A stretch of 7,462 nucleotides of DNA, from assembly GCA_030151145.1 (NCBI GenBank), contig JASLEL010000348.1, forward strand, positions 1 through 7,462, given 5' to 3'. This document shows, piece after piece, positions 1-5,394 of the stretch. Source of the DNA: Aquirhabdus sp. (GTDB taxonomy: Bacteria; Pseudomonadota; Gammaproteobacteria; Pseudomonadales; Moraxellaceae). Under the pieces are notes generated by a model. The model saw only the letters and a program-made list of their open reading frames with translations. It was not told where the DNA came from and searched no databases. Both the position numbers and the translations under genes were made by a program. Position 1 is the stretch's first letter; the number at the start of each line of letters is the position of its first letter.

Positions 1-1494
1 CGTACCAACATGATCCCCCCAGACGATGGGGGTTGTCGCATAGTCCAGACGATTATTGGTGATGGTCACGGTTGCAGGCATGGCACCAAATCTAATGGCC
101 GTTGCAAGCGAACCGCCTGTATTCTCATTACACCCACCACCAATCACACTATTCCGCACCGTGAGGTCTCCGCCTTTCGCCTCAAAGTCGATGCCGCTTT
201 TGGTGTTATGCCAATTCGTACAGATGGTAGAACCGTCAATCCGCAGTTCATTGGCATATTCAATCTTGAAACCATTGTATGACGTGAGATTTTGATTAGC
301 GCACAGATAGGTGTGGTGATTGGTAAACTGTATTCCCTGATAATTCAAAGCAGTCGCACCGGCACTGTTCTTAATCACCACATTGTCACCCGTTGCACAA
401 GACGCCCATGTACCTGAAAAATTCAAACCCATGATCACTGCCGAGGGTGCACGCGTGTCGATTAATACGTCATTGATATTGGAAGTATCACCGAGCCCAT
501 CATGCATATACATCCAGGAGACGACCTGATGATCCCCCGGAAAAATACGTGTGCCGTAATCACATTTATAAGGTGGGGTATTCGTTGCAAATATGCCGCC
601 ACCCGCATCTAAGATATCGAAGCCAATCGCCCGCGCGCCATTACAGTAAATCTGATTGCCTGTCACAACAAAATCAGTGGTATTGCCGCCTGTCGATCTC
701 CCGCCCAGCGTAATGGCCGCACATGCTGCATTGTTATAGGGAATGATCGTGTTATTGACAATCCTGGAGCCCAGATTGCTATGTGTGCCTTCTCCCGAGA
801 GATAAATGGCCTTACAGATGCGATTGAATTGTGAATTCTGGATAATCGTATAGTTATGATCTCCCACCTCCACGATCCCGGCACCGGTCGAGGCCACCGC
901 GCTCTCCATACAGATATTGGAGATGGTTAAACCGGGTGCCGCGATCGCCAGCAAGTCACTGCCCACCAGCCCACGAAAGCCTGAAGTACACTTTTCTGCA
1001 TAGATCCCCTGCCCACCGCCAGACCCGATGATATTGGTCGTCACACCGACCCGCGAACCCAAGGTATAGAGATGGTTGCCCAGATACAACGGCGCATGAT
1101 CCAGCGCCAGCATGGCATTCTGGACCGCATCGTGGTCATTGGTTGACGTCTTGCCATTCCCTGCTGCACCAAACATCATCGGCGTGATCTGTACACCGCC
1201 GGGCAACCAAACCCAGCATTGGCCGTCCGCCGATGGCACCTGTGAGCCATCATCTCCGCCCCCCTTGACGGCATTGCGAGTACACGCCGCGTGGGTGGGT
1301 CTGTAGGACATCTCACCGCCATCTCCGGGCGTGGTAAATCCCGCCCGAAGAACGATCTGATCTGCAGGAAGTCCGGCGACTTTTAATGCTTTTAGCGCTG
1401 CATTATTTGGAACGCTGATCATCGTGGTTGCGGCAAAAACATGAACGGCAGGATATAGGATTGCCAAACAAACCCATATTGCAAACTTCTTCAT
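1..1494 (-). CDS. Secreted cysteine-rich beta-helix (pectate-lyase-like fold) protein, C-terminus cut by window edge
   Basis: An open frame of 498 codons starts at the ATG at 1494 and reaches base 1 with no stop, so the C-terminus lies outside. A Shine-Dalgarno AGGGAG sits 8 nt upstream. Residues 1-21 form a Sec signal peptide (lysines at 2-3, hydrophobic core, V-F-A before the predicted cut), so the product is exported. Residues 28-96 resemble the N-terminal part of phage tailspike-like proteins (AGFTTPGDGG at 51-60, QCWVW at 92-96). Residues 101-145 look like the start of a pectate lyase superfamily helix (MFGAAGNGK, then DHDAVQNAM). From about 185 onward short Asn/Gly/Ile-rich strands recur (TIIQNSQF, RIVNNTII, FVVTGNQIYC, LTVRNSVIGG, VTITNNRL), as in right-handed parallel beta-helices. 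The mature part has twelve cysteines, which suggests disulfides outside the cytoplasm. The fold is well supported. The substrate and activity are not: it could be a polysaccharide lyase or hydrolase, an adhesin, or a non-enzymatic surface protein. No catalytic residues can be assigned. Confidence 0.85.
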   Translation of the reverse strand, partial: MKKFAIWVCLAILYPAVHVFAATTMISVPNNAALKALKVAGLPADQIVLRAGFTTPGDGGEMSYRPTHAACTRNAVKGGGDDGSQVPSADGQCWVWLPGGVQITPMMFGAAGNGKTSTNDHDAVQNAMLALDHAPLYLGNHLYTLGSRVGVTTNIIGSGGGQGIYAEKCTSGFRGLVGSDLLAIAAPGLTISNICMESAVASTGAGIVEVGDHNYTIIQNSQFNRICKAIYLSGEGTHSNLGSRIVNNTIIPYNNAACAAITLGGRSTGGNTTDFVVTGNQIYCNGARAIGFDILDAGGGIFATNTPPYKCDYGTRIFPGDHQVVSWMYMHDGLGDTSNINDVLIDTRAPSAVIMGLNFSGTWASCATGDNVVIKNSAGATALNYQGIQFTNHHTYLCANQNLTSYNGFKIEYANELRIDGSTICTNWHNTKSGIDFEAKGGDLTVRNSVIGGGCNENTGGSLATAIRFGAMPATVTITNNRLDYATTPIVWGDHVGT

Positions 1495-1502
1495 GATACT
1501 GA

Positions 1503-1508
1503 CTCCCT
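1503..1508 (-). promoter_or_regulatory. Ribosome binding site of the beta-helix gene
   Basis: AGGGAG on the minus strand lies 8 nt before the ATG at 1494. It fixes that start, and the signal peptide follows directly. Confidence 0.7.
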
Positions 1509-1909
1509 AGGTAATCCGTGGCTCAAAGCGGGCGTTAAAAGCAGAGGTTCAGAGACCGTTCACAGCAGCAGCGCTCCCCGATGCGATCAGTTTCCACACC
1601 ATCCTTCAGTTGATAAACAACGGATCAAGCATGGCAAATCATCGGGACGGCGGGGCCTGACACGGCAGGTCTGAGTATGCCATGATCTGGCTGTCGAAGA
1701 ATCTTAATCTCTGTATGCGGCACTTGCTGCTTAGAAATGATGGCAGACATGAGGAATGGCTTGAATCGATATGATCGCAAATGACGGCATAAGTGAGAGC
1801 CTTATACGGACATCGCGCCTGCATAAACATAATAAAAACAATGAAGAGACATGGAGAGATATCAGTAGTTGTGAATCAACGGCTGAAAAGGCTTTATTTA
1901 TCAGGGGAT
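1509..1909. other. Gene-poor spacer between tRNA-Gly and the beta-helix gene
   Basis: About 400 bases with no convincing gene. Short open frames on both strands lack a usable Shine-Dalgarno and recognisable content. I found no clean sigma-70 promoter for the beta-helix gene here: the AT-rich patch around 1822-1845 offers TATTAT- and GTTTAT-like hexamers but no -35 partner at proper spacing. A minor inverted repeat (TTGAT-N9-ATCAA) lies at about 1610-1628. The beta-helix promoter is probably in this stretch and may need an activator. Confidence 0.5.
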
Positions 1910-1941
1910 AAAAAAAAGGAATCGATTTTGGGGTCGATTCC
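1910..1941 (-). terminator. Intrinsic terminator of tRNA-Gly
   Basis: On the minus strand an 8-bp perfect stem GGAATCGA / TCGATTCC (1934-1941 with 1918-1925) encloses an 8-nt loop and runs straight into eight T residues (1917-1910). It starts 4 nt beyond the CCA end of the tRNA, so it should end the tRNA transcript and isolate it from the beta-helix gene downstream. Confidence 0.93.
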
Positions 1942-1945
1942 GAAA

Positions 1946-2021
1946 TGGAGCGGGAAAAGAGACTCGAACTCTCGACCCCAACCTTGGCAAGGTTGTGCTC
2001 TACCAACTGAGCTATTCCCGC
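1946..2021 (-). tRNA. tRNA-Gly(GCC)
   Basis: A 76-nt cloverleaf on the minus strand. The acceptor stem pairs GCGGGAA (2021-2015) with TTCCCGC, followed by discriminator U and an encoded CCA (1948-1946). The D-arm contains AGCTCAGTTGGTAGAGC. The anticodon loop TTGCCAA carries GCC at 1988-1986, which reads glycine codons GGC and GGU. The T-arm contains GTTCGAGTC. All standard elements are intact and no intron or variable-arm expansion is seen. It is a single-gene unit with its own upstream promoter and intrinsic terminator; no other tRNA lies in the transcript. Confidence 0.98.
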
Positions 2022-2112
2022 ATATATGGTGTGACGATTAACTTTTATCGCAAGTTATACGCCAAAACTGCCAGTGTACATTCACTTTGTTACAGTTTAT
2101 TTAACGAAATGC

Positions 2113-2140
2113 ATTCTAGCGAAAATCAGCAGACTGTCAA
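2113..2140 (-). promoter_or_regulatory. Sigma-70 promoter of tRNA-Gly
   Basis: On the minus strand a consensus -35 TTGACA (2140-2135) and a -10 TAGAAT (2118-2113, 5 of 6) are 16 nt apart. An A/T-rich stretch at about 2141-2155 could act as an UP element. The predicted start near 2105 leaves a 5' leader of about 84 nt before the tRNA, which RNase P and other nucleases would have to remove. Confidence 0.8.
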
Positions 2141-2267
2141 TCTAAATTTTTCCAAAGGTATTGTTTTCTCTGGCTAAATGGACGTTTTTTCACCACACAT
2201 CTGGATGACACGCGACCGGGCCCTCATCAAATGCGACCCTGCCTCTGCCGCCTTGAGGAACTGAACC

Positions 2268-2549
2268 TTACTTTGAGCGGCCGAGTGGCTCCCCTTTCAG
2301 CCAGCAAACCCCAACAAACAGCAGCGTCAATACCACGACGCCACACGCAAATGCGGGCGCCATCGTGACGACGGGAAAGGTTTGGTGTACACGATAAATC
2401 GCTGCAATATATGTTGCAAGGACCACCCATCCCTGCCAAGTGATCGGCAACCCCCATCCCCAGCCGATGCGTTTGGCTGGAAACCAGTATTTAGGGGGTG
2501 TAGATGGGTTAAAATTTGGATGACGCATTCCATACGATGATCCAGACAT
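2268..2549 (-). CDS. Small two-helix inner membrane protein, unknown function
   Basis: A 93-residue protein starting at the ATG at 2549. AGAGGA lies 7 nt upstream, which supports this start. The N-terminus is polar. A Trp/Gly/Lys-rich conserved-looking block follows (PKYWFPAKRIGWGWG at 19-33, then PITWQGW at 35-41). Two hydrophobic segments follow at about 38-53 and 64-84, and the protein ends with CWLKGEP at 82-88. This pattern recalls small proteobacterial membrane proteins of unknown function that share the W-x-P-A-K-x-x-G-W-G-W and C-W-L-K-G-E-P blocks. No catalytic motif is seen and I assign no function. It is divergent from yaiL and appears monocistronic. No clear terminator follows it. 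Confidence 0.8.
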   Translation of the reverse strand: MSGSSYGMRHPNFNPSTPPKYWFPAKRIGWGWGLPITWQGWVVLATYIAAIYRVHQTFPVVTMAPAFACGVVVLTLLFVGVCWLKGEPLGRSK

Positions 2550-2613
2550 GGTGCTTTCCTCTTATCCTAAGATGATCTGGCGCGCGCTCCTATCCGGCGC
2601 AAGCCATGCTGGG

Positions 2614-2642
2614 ACAATAGATCATTTTTCGTTCACCCTCAA
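2614..2642 (-). promoter_or_regulatory. Candidate promoter of the small membrane protein gene
   Basis: On the minus strand TTGAGG (2642-2637) and TATTGT (2619-2614) are 17 nt apart, each matching the sigma-70 consensus at 4 of 6 positions. It would start transcription about 58 nt before the ATG at 2549. This is inferred from hexamers alone. Confidence 0.4.
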
Positions 2643-2672
2643 TGTCCAAATGGTATCTATGCGTAGCAGAAA

Positions 2673-2701
2673 TTTACTTTGGATGGCCGTTTTCTTACTA
2701 T
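2673..2701 (+). promoter_or_regulatory. Candidate promoter of yaiL
   Basis: TTTACT (2673-2678) and TACTAT (2696-2701) are separated by 17 nt, each matching the sigma-70 consensus at 4 of 6 positions. The predicted start near 2708 leaves a short leader before the Shine-Dalgarno at 2728. It lies back to back with the candidate promoter for the minus-strand gene. Confidence 0.45.
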
Positions 2702-2727
2702 AGCGGCCTAATGCCCCATACCGGCTC

Positions 2728-2732
2728 AGGAG
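2728..2732 (+). promoter_or_regulatory. Ribosome binding site that decides the yaiL start
   Basis: AGGAG is followed by tandem ATG codons at 2736 and 2739. Spacing is 3 nt to the first and 6 nt to the second, so the second ATG is the better start. Confidence 0.7.
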
Positions 2733-2738
2733 AATATG

Positions 2739-3275
2739 ATGGCAAAAAATGCACTACAGGCCCAACTGCTCAAGGCCGGACTGGTCGATACCAAACAGGC
2801 GCAGAAAATTAACAAACAGCAGCAGCATGCCCAAAAAACCGGCCAACAGGATCAGGAAGTGAAGCGCGCCCTTGCGCAGGCTGCAGCAGACAAACTAAGC
2901 CGCGATCAGGCACTCAATCTGGAGCAGAAACAGGCTGCCGAAGAAAAAGCCCTCAAGGCCAATATTCGCCAAATGCTCACCCAGCACCAGATCAGTGGTA
3001 CCGCAGGCGATATCGCCTATCAGTTCATCGATAGTGGCAAGATCAAGAAAATCTATGTCACTCAGGCCTTGTACGACCAGATCGTCAAAGGTAGTGTGGT
3101 GATCGCAAGACTGGATGAACAGTATCCGCTACTGCCGCGCCCGCTGGCAGACCGCATCGCCGAAAGAGCACCTGAAGTGATCGTGGTGCGTAATGACAAA
3201 ACGACGCTGACGACCGATATGGACGAGGATGATCCGTATGCGGCTTATGTCATCCCGGATGATCTGATGTGGTAA
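2739..3275 (+). CDS. yaiL: DUF2058 family protein, YaiL-like
   Basis: A 178-residue soluble protein that lines up end to end with my recollection of E. coli YaiL. The N-terminus MAKNALQAQLLKAGLV matches the family's MTKLTLQEQMLKAGLV type start. A long Gln/Lys/Ala-rich charged helical stretch follows at about 17-85, probably coiled coil. A compact C-terminal domain follows (KIKKIYV at about 101-107, VVIARL at about 120-125), and the protein ends with the family signature EDDPYA...VPDDLMW. Family members have been called nucleoprotein/polynucleotide-associated, but no firm biochemical function is known to me, and the basic coiled-coil part would suit nucleic-acid contact only as an inference. 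I chose the ATG at 2739 over 2736 on Shine-Dalgarno spacing and family alignment. The gene has its own candidate promoter and converges on the eno-isp unit. Confidence 0.92.
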   Translation: MAKNALQAQLLKAGLVDTKQAQKINKQQQHAQKTGQQDQEVKRALAQAAADKLSRDQALNLEQKQAAEEKALKANIRQMLTQHQISGTAGDIAYQFIDSGKIKKIYVTQALYDQIVKGSVVIARLDEQYPLLPRPLADRIAERAPEVIVVRNDKTTLTTDMDEDDPYAAYVIPDDLMW

Positions 3276-3286
3276 GGACTGATGGG

Positions 3287-3309
3287 GTCGAGCATGCAAC
3301 GTGCTCGAC
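3287..3309. terminator. Hairpin between convergent genes, candidate bidirectional terminator
   Basis: A perfect 8-bp inverted repeat, GTCGAGCA (3287-3294) and TGCTCGAC (3302-3309), encloses a 7-nt loop. It lies 11 nt after the yaiL stop and 14 nt after the stop of the opposing gene. Neither side has a run of T, so it is not a classic intrinsic terminator. It may pause polymerase, protect the 3' ends, or work with Rho. Confidence 0.5.
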
Positions 3310-3323
3310 TATCACTGCAGATA

Positions 3324-3764
3324 TTAGCGCCCGAGAACCCGTGCGATTTCGGTCCTGACCGGACCATTCGGGATCGTCAGCAGGCGACGGTCAAAGCGCA
3401 CGATCATACCTTCACGCCCAGAGAAGGCATGCTGCATCCGCTCCCAAGGGAAATCAAACTGACCTCGCTGATTTTGCACGACCAGCCCCTGACTTGTGAC
3501 GCTATAGTGGACGACGCCCAGTTGCGCCATGGTGCGATTGAGCTGCATGACATGCAGTACGACACGCAGACAAACTAAGACGCCAACAGTCGCCGCCATC
3601 CAAGTTTCGGCCCAAACCTGACGGCTGAGACCATCATAAAGCCCGACCACAAGCAGCACCAGCAGACCAAAGATCGTAAATTTAGCCTGCCATAGCGCAT
3701 AGCGCAGATAGAGTCCGCGCACGGCACGGCGCTGGGTTGGGTCTTGCCAGTCGATGGTTTGCAT
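3324..3764 (-). CDS. Two-helix membrane protein with YcxB-like C-terminal region
   Basis: A 146-residue protein. A charged, Arg-rich N-terminus (1-28) is followed by two hydrophobic segments at about 29-44 and 54-75, then a cytosolic-looking domain from about 84. That domain (VVHYSVTSQGLVVQNQRGQF, then FPWERM and a beta-strand pattern ending RRLLTIPNG) follows the order of YcxB-like domains: a strand, 'G-L-x-V', a Trp-containing segment, and a terminal 'L-x-I-P'. The family's function is not established. The start is the second of two tandem ATGs: GAGGA ends 4 nt before 3764 but only 1 nt before 3767. It begins 25 nt after the ispF stop, so it is probably the last gene of the eno-ftsB-ispD-ispF unit. 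Membership of the YcxB-like family is from memory of the pattern and is moderately sure. Confidence 0.8.
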   Translation of the reverse strand: MQTIDWQDPTQRRAVRGLYLRYALWQAKFTIFGLLVLLVVGLYDGLSRQVWAETWMAATVGVLVCLRVVLHVMQLNRTMAQLGVVHYSVTSQGLVVQNQRGQFDFPWERMQHAFSGREGMIVRFDRRLLTIPNGPVRTEIARVLGR

Positions 3765-3776
3765 CATATCCTCGCC

Positions 3777-3790
3777 AGTCGTATACGACT
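3777..3790. repeat. 14-bp perfect palindrome between ispF and the YcxB-like gene
   Basis: AGTCGTATACGACT reads identically on both strands. It touches the ispF stop codon (last base at 3790) and ends just before the Shine-Dalgarno of the next gene. It could be a dimeric repressor operator or an mRNA hairpin affecting translation of the downstream gene. No recognised regulator consensus is claimed. Confidence 0.5.
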
Positions 3791-4308
3791 TATGTTGATA
3801 GAGAGGGGACTTTCGCCAAGAGGACGGTTGCCTGTGCAAGGATGCCCTCTTGCCGTCCGGTAAAGCCGAGCTTTTCCGTGGTAGTCGCCTTGACGCTGAT
3901 CCGGTCCAGTGCAACCGACAGATCATCGGCGATATGCTGCCGCATGGCCTGATTATGCGGGGCCAGTTTAGGTCGCTCACAGGCGACGGTAATGTCAGCA
4001 TTGACCAGCGCATAACCGTGAGACTGGATCAAAGCATAGACATGGCGCAGCAGCACCCGGCTGTCCGCACCTTTATACTGCGCATCGGTATCGGGGAAAT
4101 GACGTCCGATATCGCCCAACGCCAGTGCGCCTAAGAGCGCATCCGACAGCGCATGCAAGAGCACATCGCCATCAGAGTGGGCAATGATCGGATACGGGTG
4201 TGGGATACGCACCCCAGCCAACGTCACATAGGCATCGGCTGATGCTGCATCGCGATCAAAGGCATGCACATCGAGGCCCTGCCCTATACGTAAGTCAAAC
4301 GGACTCAT
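3790..4308 (-). CDS. ispF: 2-C-methyl-D-erythritol 2,4-cyclodiphosphate synthase
   Basis: IspF converts 4-diphosphocytidyl-2-C-methylerythritol 2-phosphate to the 2,4-cyclodiphosphate with release of CMP, in the cytosolic MEP isoprenoid pathway. The divalent metal ligands appear as D13 and H15 in GLDVH and H52 in VLLHALSDALLGA. H44-S45 in AHSDGD matches the conserved substrate-side pair. FPDTD is at 71-75, and the signature KATTTEKLGFTGR (140-152) binds the cytidine side of the substrate. Length is 172 residues against about 159 in E. coli. The difference includes some five extra residues between the first and second halves of the metal site (AASADAYV region) and a longer C-terminal tail. GAGGA lies 5 nt before the ATG at 4308. 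It begins 34 nt after ispD, whose product feeds IspE and then this enzyme; ispE is not in the window. Confidence 0.98.
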   Translation of the reverse strand: MSPFDLRIGQGLDVHAFDRDAASADAYVTLAGVRIPHPYPIIAHSDGDVLLHALSDALLGALALGDIGRHFPDTDAQYKGADSRVLLRHVYALIQSHGYALVNADITVACERPKLAPHNQAMRQHIADDLSVALDRISVKATTTEKLGFTGRQEGILAQATVLLAKVPSLST

Positions 4309-4335
4309 ACTTATCCTCGTGCGTATACCTGATCT

Positions 4336-4348
4336 CGCTATATTAGCG
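4336..4348. repeat. Small inverted repeat at the ispD 3' end
   Basis: CGCTA-TAT-TAGCG forms a 5-bp stem with a 3-nt loop and contains the ispD stop codon at 4343-4345. It is too small and lacks a T tract, so it is not called a terminator. It could only pause or stabilise the message between ispD and ispF. Confidence 0.3.
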
Positions 4349-5065
4349 GGACTGTCCAGTCAAAATCAGGCGAGCCAATGGCAGATCGGCTGCATAGGTG
4401 ATCTTCAGATTATCCGGCCTACCCTCGACCAGTTTGGGTGTCAGACCTGCCAGCTCTATGGCACTGGCCTCATCAGTTACATGTAACTTATGGGTTTGTG
4501 CATACTGTAGTGCATCTCTCAGCAACGCATAGCGAAACATTTGTGGCGTCTGCGCCATCCACAGTTGCTCACGCGAGACGGTCTCTGAGATTTCAGGCAG
4601 TCCCTGCGCAGATGTCTTGGCGCGTTTGAGCGTATCGCGTACTGGAATCGCCAGGATGCCCCCAACGGGATCATGCTGCAGCGCCGCGACCAGATCATCC
4701 AGACTTTCAGGGGCGATACAAGGACGTGCCACATCATGCACGAGCACCCAGTCATCATCCTGAGCGTGGTCTTTCAAATACCAGAGCCCTGCCAAAACCG
4801 AATCCATCCGCTCACCGCCGCCAGTGACAAAGTGTATGCGATCAGGATGGTCATAGCGCAGCGTGGCGGCCTGCGTGTCCTCTGGCGCAATCGCCACCAC
4901 GCAGCCCGCAAGCGGTAAATGAAAAAGACGATTGAGGGTGAGCGTCATGATCGGCTCACCCTCAATCGTCAGGTATTGCTTGGGAGTGTCTCCGCCAAAG
5001 CGGCGACCGCTGCCAGCTGCAGGCACTACCGCCCACAGACGCGGCAAGGCTTTAGACGCACTCAT
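4343..5065 (-). CDS. ispD: 2-C-methyl-D-erythritol 4-phosphate cytidylyltransferase
   Basis: IspD couples CTP with methylerythritol 4-phosphate to give 4-diphosphocytidyl-2-C-methylerythritol and pyrophosphate, the third step of the MEP pathway. The 240-residue length is normal. The nucleotide-binding loop AVVPAAGSGRRFGGDTPKQY (12-31) holds R22 and K29, matching E. coli R20 and K27. VHDVARP (109-115) supplies the metal-binding D111; the usual second residue of this motif is Ala rather than Val. PVRDTLKRA (141-149), R165 in VSREQLW, TDEASAIE (197-204) and RPDNLKIT (216-223, K221 matching E. coli K213) complete the active site. The start codon overlaps the ftsB stop (ATGA, 5065-5062) and no Shine-Dalgarno is visible upstream, so translation is probably coupled to ftsB. 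Confidence 0.98.
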   Translation of the reverse strand: MSASKALPRLWAVVPAAGSGRRFGGDTPKQYLTIEGEPIMTLTLNRLFHLPLAGCVVAIAPEDTQAATLRYDHPDRIHFVTGGGERMDSVLAGLWYLKDHAQDDDWVLVHDVARPCIAPESLDDLVAALQHDPVGGILAIPVRDTLKRAKTSAQGLPEISETVSREQLWMAQTPQMFRYALLRDALQYAQTHKLHVTDEASAIELAGLTPKLVEGRPDNLKITYAADLPLARLILTGQSR

Positions 5066-5391
5066 GATGCGGGCGGTGCAGGCGTATTCAGAACTGGCGG
5101 TGGCAGTGCCGTGAGCTGTACGAAGGTCTCTTGCGGCTTGATCAGCCCCAGATCCAGACGGGCATGCTCTTCAACGGCCTCCATACCATTTTTCAGGTCA
5201 TCAACCTCAGCCGCCAGCACACGGTTGCGCTCGGCCAGTTGCGTGTTTTTCTGATCCTGCTGCTGCACCATATCCACCAGATGCTGACGCTCCCGATAGC
5301 CGCCCTCGCCCATCCACAGCTTGTACTGCAGATAGGCAATCACGAGGATGCCCAGAAATACGACCACACGACCCGAGAGCGTCGACAGCAT
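5062..5391 (-). CDS. ftsB: Cell division protein FtsB
   Basis: FtsB is a bitopic membrane protein of the divisome that forms the FtsQ-FtsB-FtsL complex and helps activate septal peptidoglycan synthesis. The 109 residues show the family layout: a short cytoplasmic N-terminus; one membrane helix at about 8-22 ending in YLQYKLW; the glycine pair of MGEGGY linking to a periplasmic coiled coil (about 33-75, rich in Gln, Glu, Leu and Arg, with RNRVLAAEVDDLKNG); then the conserved EEHARLDLGLIKPQETF region. A Pro-rich tail (PPPVLNTPAPP) is longer than a minimal FtsB. It starts only 3 nt after the eno stop. The nearest Shine-Dalgarno candidate is a weak AAGG inside the end of eno, so it probably depends on eno translation. 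It overlaps ispD by 4 nt. Confidence 0.96.
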   Translation of the reverse strand: MLSTLSGRVVVFLGILVIAYLQYKLWMGEGGYRERQHLVDMVQQQDQKNTQLAERNRVLAAEVDDLKNGMEAVEEHARLDLGLIKPQETFVQLTALPPPVLNTPAPPAS

Positions 5392-5394
5392 GGC

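Noticed and set aside
1639..1830. 63-residue minus-strand open frame in the spacer
   Set aside because: It has no Shine-Dalgarno before the ATG, no recognisable motif and an irregular composition.
1731..2177. Short open frames on both strands across the tRNA gene (1731-2006 minus, 1793-2041 plus, 1995-2177 plus)
   Set aside because: They run through the tRNA or its terminator, which are certain features, and have no protein-like conservation that I recognise.
3765..4013. N-terminal extension of the YcxB-like gene to an ATG at 4013
   Set aside because: The extension lies inside ispF in another frame. The tandem ATG at 3767/3764 has a Shine-Dalgarno and begins right after ispF.
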